A stretch of 8,507 bases of DNA. Origin: DASRTE01 sp035316885 (GTDB lineage Bacteria > Actinomycetota > Actinomycetes > Jiangellales > Jiangellaceae). Position 1 is the stretch's first letter. Each line of letters starts with the position of its first letter. The notes below the pieces were generated by a model, which did not search any database, had not been told where the DNA came from, and worked only from the letters and a program-made list of their open reading frames with translations. This document shows positions 1 through 5,601 of the stretch, piece after piece. The position numbers and the translations under genes were made by a program. The stretch is taken from assembly GCA_035316885.1 (NCBI GenBank), contig DATHII010000059.1, positions 1 to 8,507 of the forward strand, read 5' to 3'.

Positions 1-480
1 CTCGACATCGAGGTGGTTGGTCGGTTCGTCGAGCAGGAGCAGATCGTCGTCGCGGACGAGCAGCCGGGCCAGCGCAACCCGCCGCCGTTCACCCCCGGAC
101 AGAGGTCCGACAGTGGCGTCGATCGCGACGGTCGCCAGCAGGTTCGCGATGATGTCGCGGATCCTCGGCTGACCGGCCCACCGGTACTCGGGAAGGTCCC
201 CGACGACGGTCGAACGGACGGTGGCGGCCGGGTCGAGCTCGTCCTGCTGGGCGAGGCGGCAAACGGTGAGCCCGCCGGCATGGGTGACGCGTCCGGCGTC
301 GGGCGGCTCCTCCCGGGCGAGCAGGCGCAGGAGCGTCGACTTTCCGTCGCCGTTGCGCCCGACGACACCGATCCGGTCCCCGCGTGCGACGCCGAGCGAA
401 ACGCCGCGGAACACCTGCCGCGCGCCGTACGCCTTCGCGACCGCCTCGATGTTGACGAGGTTCACCGAGGGACCGGTCAC
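1..480 (-). CDS. ABC-F family ATP-binding protein, N-terminal part (runs off the left edge)
   Basis: The visible 160 codons hold a complete first ABC ATPase domain: Walker A GRNGDGKST at residues 41-49, Q-loop glutamine in LAQQDE near 78, signature LSGGERRR at 127-134, and Walker B LLLLDEPTNHLD at 147-158. The DEPTNHLD form and the absence of membrane segments point to ABC-F, soluble twin-ATPase proteins that in characterised members act on the ribosome (translation factors or antibiotic protection) rather than in transport. The second domain lies outside the window. The GTG at 480 is the first in-frame start after the ispE stop, 4 bp away, which indicates co-transcription and probably coupling. 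A GTG five codons later, giving a product beginning NLVNIEAV, is an alternative start. No clear Shine-Dalgarno precedes either. Family is certain; the subfamily and any drug-resistance role cannot be judged from this half. Confidence 0.93.
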   Translation of the reverse strand, partial: MTGPSVNLVNIEAVAKAYGARQVFRGVSLGVARGDRIGVVGRNGDGKSTLLRLLAREEPPDAGRVTHAGGLTVCRLAQQDELDPAATVRSTVVGDLPEYRWAGQPRIRDIIANLLATVAIDATVGPLSGGERRRVALARLLVRDDDLLLLDEPTNHLDVE

Positions 481-484
481 GCGG

Positions 485-1384
485 TCACGTCACCACCCGC
501 GCCCCGGGCACCGGCCCGATGGTCCGTGCGACGTCTGCGGCAACCTCCGCAGCCGCCAGGCCGATGGCGACGTCGAGTGCGTGCTCGGAGTCGTGGACCA
601 GGAACGCGCAGGTCGGCCCGGATCCGGAGACCACAGCACCGAGGGCGCCAAGGGCCCGGCCGGCCTCGAGCGTCGCTTCCAGCCCGGGAGCCAACGCGAA
701 CGCGGCAGGCTGAAGGTCGTTGCCGAGAAGCTCGCCCAGCGCCTCGGGCTCGCCCGACCGCAGCGCAGCCAGGACGTCAGGCGCGACAGCGGGCGCTGCG
801 ACCGTCCGCCGACCGCGGATGCGGTCCAGTTCGGCATAGACCTCCGGCGTTCCGAGACCCTCGTCGGCCATCGCCAGTACCCAGTGGAACGTGCCGCCCA
901 CCATCGCCGGAGTGAGCCGTTCGCCGCGGCCCGTCGCGAGCGCCGTACCGCCCATCAGGGCGAACGAGACGTCGCTTCCCACCCGCGCCGCCAGGATCGA
1001 CAGCTCGGCGCGGCCCAGGCCGGTGCCCCACAACTCGTCGCAGGCCACAAGCGCGGCTGCCGCGTCAGCGCTGCCGCCGGCCAGCCCCCCTGCCACGGGA
1101 ATGCCCTTACGTATGTGCATGCGGGCACCAGTCGTGACACCGGCGTAGGCCGCCAGGATCTCCGCGGCACGCACCGCGAGGTTGTCGTCGCCGGTCGGCA
1201 CGAGCTCGGAGTGGACACCCTCGACGGTGACGCTGACCTGCTCGTCCGGTTCGGCGACGACCTCGTCGTAGAGGGAGATCGCGTGGAAGACCGTCGCGAG
1301 CTCGTGAAAGCCGTCCTGGCGGCGGGGCCCCACCGAGAGCACCAGGTTGACCTTGGCCGGCGCCCGGACGGTGACCGATGGCAT
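485..1384 (-). CDS. ispE: 4-diphosphocytidyl-2-C-methyl-D-erythritol kinase
   Basis: IspE is the GHMP-superfamily kinase that phosphorylates the 2-hydroxyl of CDP-methylerythritol with ATP, the fourth step of the cytosolic MEP route to IPP and DMAPP. The 299-residue product starts with the family motif APAKVNL (Lys11 matches the catalytic lysine). It has the glycine-rich ATP loop IPVAGGLAGGSADAA at 95-109, GSDVSF with the likely catalytic Asp138, and the third GHMP motif VSGSGPTCAFLV at 252-263. Length is normal for actinobacteria. The same frame stays open far upstream through rsmA, but homology begins at the ATG at 1384, 10 bp after the rsmA stop, so that start is chosen. The rsmA-ispE pair is conserved in many bacteria, and the ABC-F gene follows after 4 bp. 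No separate promoter is evident. Confidence 0.97.
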   Translation of the reverse strand: MPSVTVRAPAKVNLVLSVGPRRQDGFHELATVFHAISLYDEVVAEPDEQVSVTVEGVHSELVPTGDDNLAVRAAEILAAYAGVTTGARMHIRKGIPVAGGLAGGSADAAAALVACDELWGTGLGRAELSILAARVGSDVSFALMGGTALATGRGERLTPAMVGGTFHWVLAMADEGLGTPEVYAELDRIRGRRTVAAPAVAPDVLAALRSGEPEALGELLGNDLQPAAFALAPGLEATLEAGRALGALGAVVSGSGPTCAFLVHDSEHALDVAIGLAAAEVAADVARTIGPVPGARVVT

Positions 1385-1394
1385 GTCCGCGACG

Positions 1395-2291
1395 CTACCG
1401 GTCCCGGCTCCCCGAGGTCGCTCGTCCGGCATCGGCCGCGGCCGCGATCCGGACGAAGTCCTCAACGCCCAACCGTTCGCCACGGATCCCGGGATCGACA
1501 CCGGCCCGGCGCAGGATCTCCTCGGCCAGCGCCGGCGAGCCCGCCCAGCCGGCGAGCGCAGCGCGCAGTGTCTTGCGCCGCTGCGCAAAGGCCGCGTCCA
1601 CGACAGCAAACACCTCGCGACGATCGGCGCCTGACGGCGCATCGCGGCGCTCCAGCGCCACCAGGCCGGAGTCGACGTTGGGCGCCGGCCAGAACACCGT
1701 GCGGCCGACCGTACCGGCCGGCCGGACGTGCGCGTACCAGGCCGCCTTGACCGAGGGCACGCCGTAGACCCGCGAGCCGGGGACGGCCGCCAACCGGTCG
1801 GCGACCTCCTTCTGCACCATGACCAGCGCCCGCTCGAGCGTCGGATACGTCTCGAGCAGATGCAGGAGCACCGGAACGGCGACGTTGTAGGGCAGGTTGG
1901 AGACGAGCGCGGTCGGCGGTTCGCCACGCAGGTACGCGATCCGCAGCGCGTCGGCCGCGACGACGTCGAGGCGGTCGGCGACATCGGGAGCGAACTCGCG
2001 CACGGTGGCGGGGAGGGAATCCGCGAGCCTGCGGTCGACCTCGACCGCCACAACCCGCGAAACCTCGGGCAGCAGGCCCAGCGTGAGCGAGCCGAGCCCC
2101 GGCCCGACTTCGAGCACCACGTCCCGGGCGCCCACGCCAGCCATGCGGACGATGCGACGCACCGTGTTCGCGTCGACGACGAAGTTCTGGCCGAGCGACT
2201 TGCTCGGGCGCAGTCCCACCGCCGCGGCGAGCCGCCGGACGTCCGCCGGCCCGAGCAGGCGCGACCCGGCAGACGGCTGGCCGCTCACCAT
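1395..2291 (-). CDS. rsmA: 16S rRNA (adenine1518-N6/adenine1519-N6)-dimethyltransferase
   Basis: RsmA (KsgA) transfers four methyl groups from SAM to two adjacent adenines in the 3'-terminal helix of 16S rRNA, a late checkpoint of 30S assembly. The 298-residue product has the N-terminal KSLGQNFVVD at 31-40, SAM motif I EVGPGLGSLT at 61-70, acidic motif II around Glu84, AADAL with Asp114, and catalytic motif IV NLPYN at 132-136. WPAPNVDSGLV at 201-211 and FAQRRKTLR at 235-243 are also family landmarks. The ATG at 2291 is followed directly by an in-frame GTG, and either could be used. No Shine-Dalgarno is visible; instead a 5-bp inverted repeat (2295-2299 with 2310-2314) sits just upstream. rsmA is the first gene of an rsmA-ispE-ABC-F series and is divergent from the cyclic-nucleotide-binding gene. 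In many actinobacteria rpfB directly precedes it; here the two are separated. Confidence 0.97.
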   Translation of the reverse strand: MVSGQPSAGSRLLGPADVRRLAAAVGLRPSKSLGQNFVVDANTVRRIVRMAGVGARDVVLEVGPGLGSLTLGLLPEVSRVVAVEVDRRLADSLPATVREFAPDVADRLDVVAADALRIAYLRGEPPTALVSNLPYNVAVPVLLHLLETYPTLERALVMVQKEVADRLAAVPGSRVYGVPSVKAAWYAHVRPAGTVGRTVFWPAPNVDSGLVALERRDAPSGADRREVFAVVDAAFAQRRKTLRAALAGWAGSPALAEEILRRAGVDPGIRGERLGVEDFVRIAAAADAGRATSGSRDR

Positions 2292-2294
2292 GTG

Positions 2295-2314
2295 GCCGAG
2301 CCTAGGCCGTCGGC
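2295..2314 (-). repeat. Short inverted repeat just upstream of the rsmA start
   Basis: GCCGA at 2295-2299 and TCGGC at 2310-2314 are perfectly complementary across a 10-nt loop containing the palindrome CCTAGG. In the rsmA transcript this weak hairpin would end 3 nt before the ATG, where a Shine-Dalgarno would be expected. A 5-bp GC arm pair can arise by chance in such GC-rich DNA, so a function is only a possibility. Confidence 0.3.
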
Positions 2315-2354
2315 GTGCTGCACCAGACGGTCCATCACCGCACCGCGCCTGGGT

Positions 2355-2388
2355 TTGACGTAACGGCCAGTCATGTCACCTATATCCT
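2355..2388 (+). promoter_or_regulatory. Candidate promoter of the cyclic-nucleotide-binding gene, in the divergent spacer
   Basis: A good -35 hexamer TTGACG lies at 2355-2360. The only AT-rich patch of the spacer, CTATATCCT, is at 2380-2388 and offers TATATC or TATCCT as a -10. The spacing (20-22 bp) is longer than the ideal 17-18, so the exact -10 is unsure. Transcription would start around 2393-2398, a few bases before the strong ribosome-binding site. On the opposite strand the same patch reads GGATATAGG and could contribute to an rsmA promoter, which was not otherwise found. The rest of the 124-bp spacer (2292-2415) holds no ORF or strong hairpin. Confidence 0.35.
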
Positions 2389-2402
2389 GGTGGGGCAGTG
2401 AC

Positions 2403-2409
2403 AGGAGGG
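2403..2409 (+). promoter_or_regulatory. Strong Shine-Dalgarno deciding the start at 2416
   Basis: AGGAGGG is a near-perfect anti-16S match and ends 6 nt before the ATG at 2416. It argues against the upstream in-frame GTG at 2398, whose reading would pass through the Shine-Dalgarno itself. Confidence 0.8.
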
Positions 2410-2415
2410 ATTGCG

Positions 2416-3405
2416 ATGCGCATCGAGTCGTCGGTCACCTCGGTCTCGTGGATCCCGCGCGAGGCGATCAAAGGGATCGCCCAGCTGCCCTGGGGCCTGG
2501 GGATAGCCCACTACGACATGCCGCCGCCGGACCGGATCGACGACCTGCAGGCGTTGGTCGGTTCGGACGCTGTCCGGTTCGCGAACGACCTGCGAGCCTG
2601 GATCGAAGTCGAGGATGGCCGGATCACGGGCTACGGGCACGCCGGCCGCGGGTACATCGGCGCCACTCGTATCCGGCTCGGAACGATCAGACTGGTGTTC
2701 CCGGCGGTCGCCTACCCGGATCTACGCAACGAGCCGGACGTGGGCGACGGCTCCGTCCGGTTCGTCCAGACCGGCGGCGGTCGACCAGGGCTGCCGGCGC
2801 CGCGCCGCACTCCCGACCCACCGTACGTACGCGTGACCGGCCCGACATGCTGGACCACCCTCGCGCTCACCATCGGCGCCGACGGGTCGAGCGCGTTCGA
2901 GGTTCTCGGGGCCAGCTCGTTCCCCCGCCACTGGATCTACGACCACACCCACCAGCTCGCCGCCAAGACCGGGCTCATCGACTTTCGGACCTGGTACGCG
3001 CAGGCGACCCGCGAGCGCAGCCCGTGGGGTCAGGAGGAGTCCCCAGCCATCGTCACCGCGGTCGAGACGGCCCTGGAACGGCAGTTGTCGCTGCTCATCA
3101 TCGGCTCCGACCCGCCGTTCCGCAGGCTGCAGCCGGGCCAGACGTTGGTGGAGCAGGGAGCGCAAGGCGAGGACGTGTTCCTGCTGTTCGACGGCGTACT
3201 CATTGTCGAGGTCGACGGCCAACCGGTCACCGAAGTCGGCCCGGGAGCCATCCTCGGCGAGATGGCGCAGCTGCAGGGCGGTCGGCGGACTGCCACGTTG
3301 CGCGCGGTGACGCCTTGCAACGTGGCGGTCATTCCCGGCGACCGCCTCGACCGTCAAGCGCTGGAGGAAGTGGCCCAAGGTCGCACGCCCGACGCTGGCC
3401 GCTAG
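2416..3405 (+). CDS. Protein with an uncharacterised N-terminal domain and a C-terminal cyclic-nucleotide-binding domain
   Basis: The 329-residue protein ends in a cyclic-nucleotide-binding (CRP/PKA-type) beta-roll at about residues 225-315. The entry strand around LQPGQTLVEQGAQGEDVFLLFDG is typical. The phosphate-binding cassette GEMAQLQGGRRTA (281-293) keeps both ligand residues: Glu282, which usually holds the ribose hydroxyl, and Arg291, which usually holds the cyclic phosphate. Binding of cAMP or cGMP is therefore plausible. Residues 1-220 match no domain I can name; the region is rich in Trp, Tyr and Gly and looks soluble and beta-rich, with no signal peptide or membrane segment. From memory, similar full-length proteins occur in other actinobacteria, so this looks like a two-domain family. 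There is no helix-turn-helix, so it is not a standard CRP regulator. It is the only plus-strand gene, convergent with rpfB and divergent from rsmA. Its function is unknown; an intracellular cyclic-nucleotide sensor is the inference. Confidence 0.9.
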   Translation: MRIESSVTSVSWIPREAIKGIAQLPWGLGIAHYDMPPPDRIDDLQALVGSDAVRFANDLRAWIEVEDGRITGYGHAGRGYIGATRIRLGTIRLVFPAVAYPDLRNEPDVGDGSVRFVQTGGGRPGLPAPRRTPDPPYVRVTGPTCWTTLALTIGADGSSAFEVLGASSFPRHWIYDHTHQLAAKTGLIDFRTWYAQATRERSPWGQEESPAIVTAVETALERQLSLLIIGSDPPFRRLQPGQTLVEQGAQGEDVFLLFDGVLIVEVDGQPVTEVGPGAILGEMAQLQGGRRTATLRAVTPCNVAVIPGDRLDRQALEEVAQGRTPDAGR

Positions 3406-3413
3406 ATGACCTC

Positions 3414-3432
3414 GGGCGCCGGGTTCGCGCCC
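3414..3432 (+). terminator. Small GC hairpin just after the cyclic-nucleotide-binding gene
   Basis: GGGCGC at 3414-3419 and GCGCCC at 3427-3432 are perfectly complementary with a 7-nt loop. The hairpin begins 8 nt after the TAG stop and lacks a T tract. It may act with the larger stem-loop that follows as a tandem end signal, or may simply protect the 3' end. Confidence 0.35.
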
Positions 3433-3437
3433 AGCTG

Positions 3438-3496
3438 TGACGTCGCGCTCGCGCGCCGAGGCGTGGTTGGAACCTCGGCGCGCGAACACGACGTCA
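3438..3496. terminator. Large symmetric stem-loop between convergent genes, probable bidirectional terminator
   Basis: The 59 bp fold symmetrically. An outer 8-bp stem pairs TGACGTCG (3438-3445) with CGACGTCA (3489-3496). A 3x3 internal loop follows, then an inner 13-bp stem pairing 3449-3461 with 3473-3485, closed by an 11-nt loop. All 21 pairs are Watson-Crick and mostly G-C. There is no T run on either strand, which fits the U-poor terminators reported in actinobacteria but makes termination an inference. The rpfB stop codon (3496-3494) forms the end of the outer stem, so the structure serves rpfB from one side and the cyclic-nucleotide-binding gene from the other. Confidence 0.65.
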
Positions 3497-4606
3497 GGTA
3501 GGCAGGCCCAGCTTGGCCGCGCAGGCCGGCCAGTCGCCGTACCCGCCACGGGCGTCGCGCACCTTCGTGGCGATCCGGATCTGCTCGGCCTTGCTGTTCT
3601 CGTGCGGGTAGCCGGAGCCACCGTAGGCCTGCCAGGTGCCCAGCGAGAACTGAAGACCGCCGTAGTAGCCGTTGCCGGTGTTGATGGCCCAGTTGCCGCC
3701 GGACTCGCACTGGGCGAGCCGGTCCCAGACACCGCCGGAACCCGAGGTGTCGATCGGCTGCTCCTCGGCCGGCCGCTCCTTCGTGCCGACATTGACAACC
3801 TCCGCCACCGCGGCGACGACGACCTCCTCGGACAGCACGCGCTGCTCGCCTTCGACGCCGTCGACGATCAGGACCTCGACCAGCCGCTCGATAGAGCCGT
3901 CCTTGCCCTGCTGGACGACCTCGGTGTCGCCCTCGTAGAGCGAGTCGTCGTTCCGCCGCTCGACCTCGTGGTCGACCGAGACGGTGACCGTCCGGCGCTC
4001 GGCGGTGACCCGCTTGACGGTGAGTGTCAGCCCGGAGGTGACGCGCTCCTCGAGGCCGGGCGCGACCTCGTCGCGGTCGCCCAGCGTCAGTCCGGCGTCA
4101 GCCAGGGCCTCCCGGACGGTGATCGCCGTCGTGGTGAACGCCTCGGATGCGCCGTCCGCGACGATGGTCAGGTCCTTCGGAGTGCGGATCTCGAAGTCGA
4201 GACCGCGCCGGCCGATGCCGAGCGATCTCGACACCGAGAGCTCGGCCCCCGCCGCCCGGATGCCGAGGTCGTCGAGAGCCTCGTCAACGGACAGGGCGGT
4301 GGTCCACAGCTCGCGCTCGACGCCGTCGACCGTGACGGTGATCTTCCGCCCGAAGCGGACGGCGATCTCGGTGCCGTCCACGACCGGACTCGCGGCGGAC
4401 GGGGCCACGACATCGTGCTCGCCGACCTCGATGTCCTGATCGGCCAGGACCGCCTCGACCGTGTCGCCGAAGGTGTGCACGGTCTCGGCCTCGCCGTCGA
4501 CGCTGAGCGTGACGGTGTTGTCGAACGTGGTGAATGCGGTGGTGCCACCGACGAGAGCGGATACGACGGCAGCGTTGATTGCCAGCGTCTTCAGGGAGGG
4601 ACGCAC
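3494..4606 (-). CDS. rpfB: Resuscitation-promoting factor RpfB, secreted or membrane-anchored peptidoglycan-cleaving enzyme
   Basis: RpfB family proteins are lysozyme-like muralytic enzymes that cut cell-wall glycan and stimulate regrowth of dormant actinobacteria. The 370-residue product has a basic start (MRPSLK) and a hydrophobic segment at about 7-25, acting as signal or membrane anchor. Three DUF348 repeats follow (about 31-72, 88-128, 145-186), then a G5 domain (about 201-275), a short acidic linker, and the catalytic Rpf domain at 292-370. The catalytic domain shows VWDRLAQCESGGNW with the likely catalytic Glu301; Cys300 and Cys362 probably form the conserved disulfide. This is the layout and size of M. 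tuberculosis RpfB. No lipobox cysteine follows the hydrophobic segment, so lipoprotein anchoring is not supported. The start is the GTG at 4606, with GGAG four bases upstream. tatD precedes it by 134 bp, a spacer carrying a candidate promoter and leader. Confidence 0.96.
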   Translation of the reverse strand: MRPSLKTLAINAAVVSALVGGTTAFTTFDNTVTLSVDGEAETVHTFGDTVEAVLADQDIEVGEHDVVAPSAASPVVDGTEIAVRFGRKITVTVDGVERELWTTALSVDEALDDLGIRAAGAELSVSRSLGIGRRGLDFEIRTPKDLTIVADGASEAFTTTAITVREALADAGLTLGDRDEVAPGLEERVTSGLTLTVKRVTAERRTVTVSVDHEVERRNDDSLYEGDTEVVQQGKDGSIERLVEVLIVDGVEGEQRVLSEEVVVAAVAEVVNVGTKERPAEEQPIDTSGSGGVWDRLAQCESGGNWAINTGNGYYGGLQFSLGTWQAYGGSGYPHENSKAEQIRIATKVRDARGGYGDWPACAAKLGLPT

Positions 4607-4703
4607 GGTTCTCCAGGTGTGCAGTTGTCCCGGGTACGGGTGTCCAGCCGGCGCGTACTTCCCCCGTTCGCCGTCTGGAGTCTCACCGACCCCGGCTGTC
4701 AGT
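4607..4703 (-). promoter_or_regulatory. Structured 5' leader of rpfB with sequestrable ribosome-binding site
   Basis: If transcription starts near 4703, rpfB has a leader of roughly 97 nt. CAGCCGG (4698-4692) can pair with CCGGCTG (4651-4645) to close a 40-nt loop. Inside that loop CTCCAG (4680-4675) is exactly complementary to CTGGAG (4616-4611), which contains the rpfB Shine-Dalgarno. The two pairings interlock, so they would form a pseudoknot or exclude each other, an arrangement able to switch translation. Conserved landmarks of the c-di-AMP (ydaO) riboswitch found before other actinobacterial rpf genes are not seen. Complementarity is read directly; regulation is inference, and GC-rich leaders form chance stems. 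Confidence 0.35.
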
Positions 4704-4717
4704 CACGGGACGGTAAC
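4702..4717 (-). promoter_or_regulatory. Candidate response-regulator (MtrA-like) direct repeat at the rpfB promoter
   Basis: GTTAC (4717-4713) and GTGAC (4706-4702) form an imperfect direct repeat with an 11-bp period, one helical turn, overlapping the predicted -10 and start site. MtrA, an actinobacterial cell-wall response regulator, is reported to bind spaced GTNAC-like direct repeats and to control rpfB in mycobacteria. The match is short and the factor is inferred. Confidence 0.3.
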
Positions 4718-4738
4718 GGGTTCGCGGGCCGATGCCAA
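4710..4738 (-). promoter_or_regulatory. Candidate rpfB promoter
   Basis: On the minus strand TTGGCA (4738-4733) is a 5-of-6 match to the -35 consensus. It is followed after exactly 17 bp by TACCGT (4715-4710), which fits the TANNNT pattern of actinobacterial -10 elements. The -35 begins 2 bp after the tatD stop. This would give rpfB its own start near 4703, in addition to any read-through from metG-tatD. Confidence 0.5.
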
Positions 4739-4740
4739 AC

Positions 4741-5601
4741 TCACCACGGCCCGAATGCCCGATTTGTGTTGCGCTGGAGCACCGCGCACGTGGTCTCCAG
4801 ATCGGTGCCGAGCACCTCCGCGATGCGGCGGACCGTGATAGGCACGAGGTACGAGCCGTTCGGCCGGCCGCGGTAGGGGTGTGGCGTCAGAAACGGCGCA
4901 TCGGTCTCCACGAGCAGGCGGTCCATCGGGGTGACGGACAGCGCCTCACGCAGGCGTGCGGCGTTGGCGAACGTCACGGTGCCGGCGAAGGAGATGAACC
5001 AGCCACGTTCTGCGCAGTGCACGGCCATGGCCGCGTCGCCGGAGAAGCAGTGGAAGACGACACACTCGGGAACCTGCATGTCGTCGAGGACCCGAAGCAC
5101 GTCTGCGTGGGCGTCGCGATCGTGGATGACCAGCGCTTTTGCATGCCTGCGGGCCATCTCGACGTGGGCGCGGAAGGAGGCTTCCTGGACCGCGTGCCCG
5201 TCGCCCCCGGTGCGGTAGTGGTCGAGCCCGGTCTCCCCCACGGCTCGCACCCGGTCGCTCGACTCGGCCAGGCGGTCGATCTCGGCCAGCGCCTCGTCGA
5301 GCACTCCCTCGGCGGCCAGTCGTGGCGCCTCGTTGGGGTGCAGAGCGACCGCAGCCACGACCTCCGGGAACCGCTGCGCCGCGTCGACCGCCCACGACGC
5401 CCCGGGCAGGTCGCAACCGATCTGGACCACCCGGGTGACGTTGACAGCGGCGGCCGTGGCCAGCGCCTGCGCGGGCCCGGCCCAGGACTGGTCCGGACCG
5501 GCGCCGGCATGCGGCTCCCCACGCGCCATGTCCATATGGCAATGCGTGTCCGTGACCGGCAGCGGCAGGCGCTCCGGCGCTGGCGGGTCAGCCGCTGGCA
5601 C
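4741..5601 (-). CDS. tatD: TatD family metal-dependent DNase/hydrolase
   Basis: TatD proteins are cytoplasmic TIM-barrel metallohydrolases with 3'-5' exonuclease activity on DNA or RNA, linked to DNA repair and quality control; the actinobacterial substrate is not settled. The 286-residue product has all expected metal ligands: His20 and His22 in DTHCHMD, Glu123 in VGETGLDHYR, His160 in VIHDRDAH, His184 in FHCFSGD, and Asp234 in VETDAPFLTP. Size is slightly above the usual 260-270 because of an N-terminal tail rich in Pro. The frame is open further upstream, but that part has no resemblance to TatD. The GTG at 5601, preceded by CTGGAG four bases away, gives a 14-bp overlap with the end of metG and suggests translational coupling. 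The metG-tatD-rpfB order is conserved in actinobacteria. Function by family is secure; the exact start is likely but not proven. Confidence 0.94.
   Translation of the reverse strand: MPAADPPAPERLPLPVTDTHCHMDMARGEPHAGAGPDQSWAGPAQALATAAAVNVTRVVQIGCDLPGASWAVDAAQRFPEVVAAVALHPNEAPRLAAEGVLDEALAEIDRLAESSDRVRAVGETGLDHYRTGGDGHAVQEASFRAHVEMARRHAKALVIHDRDAHADVLRVLDDMQVPECVVFHCFSGDAAMAVHCAERGWFISFAGTVTFANAARLREALSVTPMDRLLVETDAPFLTPHPYRGRPNGSYLVPITVRRIAEVLGTDLETTCAVLQRNTNRAFGPW

Noticed and set aside
221..1750. Long plus-strand open frame of 509 codons opposite ispE and rsmA
   Set aside because: It lies antisense to two clear enzymes, its translation is low-complexity Arg/Pro/Ala-rich, and it has no recognisable motif; it is a by-product of high GC3.
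1385..2053. In-frame upstream extension of ispE
   Set aside because: The frame is open through rsmA but the extension is unlike IspE; the family N-terminus starts at the ATG at 1384.
2398..2415. GTG at 2398 as start of the cyclic-nucleotide-binding gene
   Set aside because: It would place the excellent AGGAGGG inside the coding region; the ATG at 2416 is ideally spaced from it. A leaderless transcript from the GTG cannot be fully excluded.
4607..4740. c-di-AMP (ydaO) riboswitch upstream of rpfB
   Set aside because: Such riboswitches precede several actinobacterial rpf genes, but the conserved CCGAAUCCG-type and CAGCUAACCUCG-type segments are absent and the spacer is short.
3437..4876. Plus-strand open frame of 479 codons opposite rpfB
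   Set aside because: The antisense translation mirrors rpfB codon bias (Asp/Val/Gly/Arg-rich), with no domain and no ribosome-binding site; rpfB has complete domains on the other strand.
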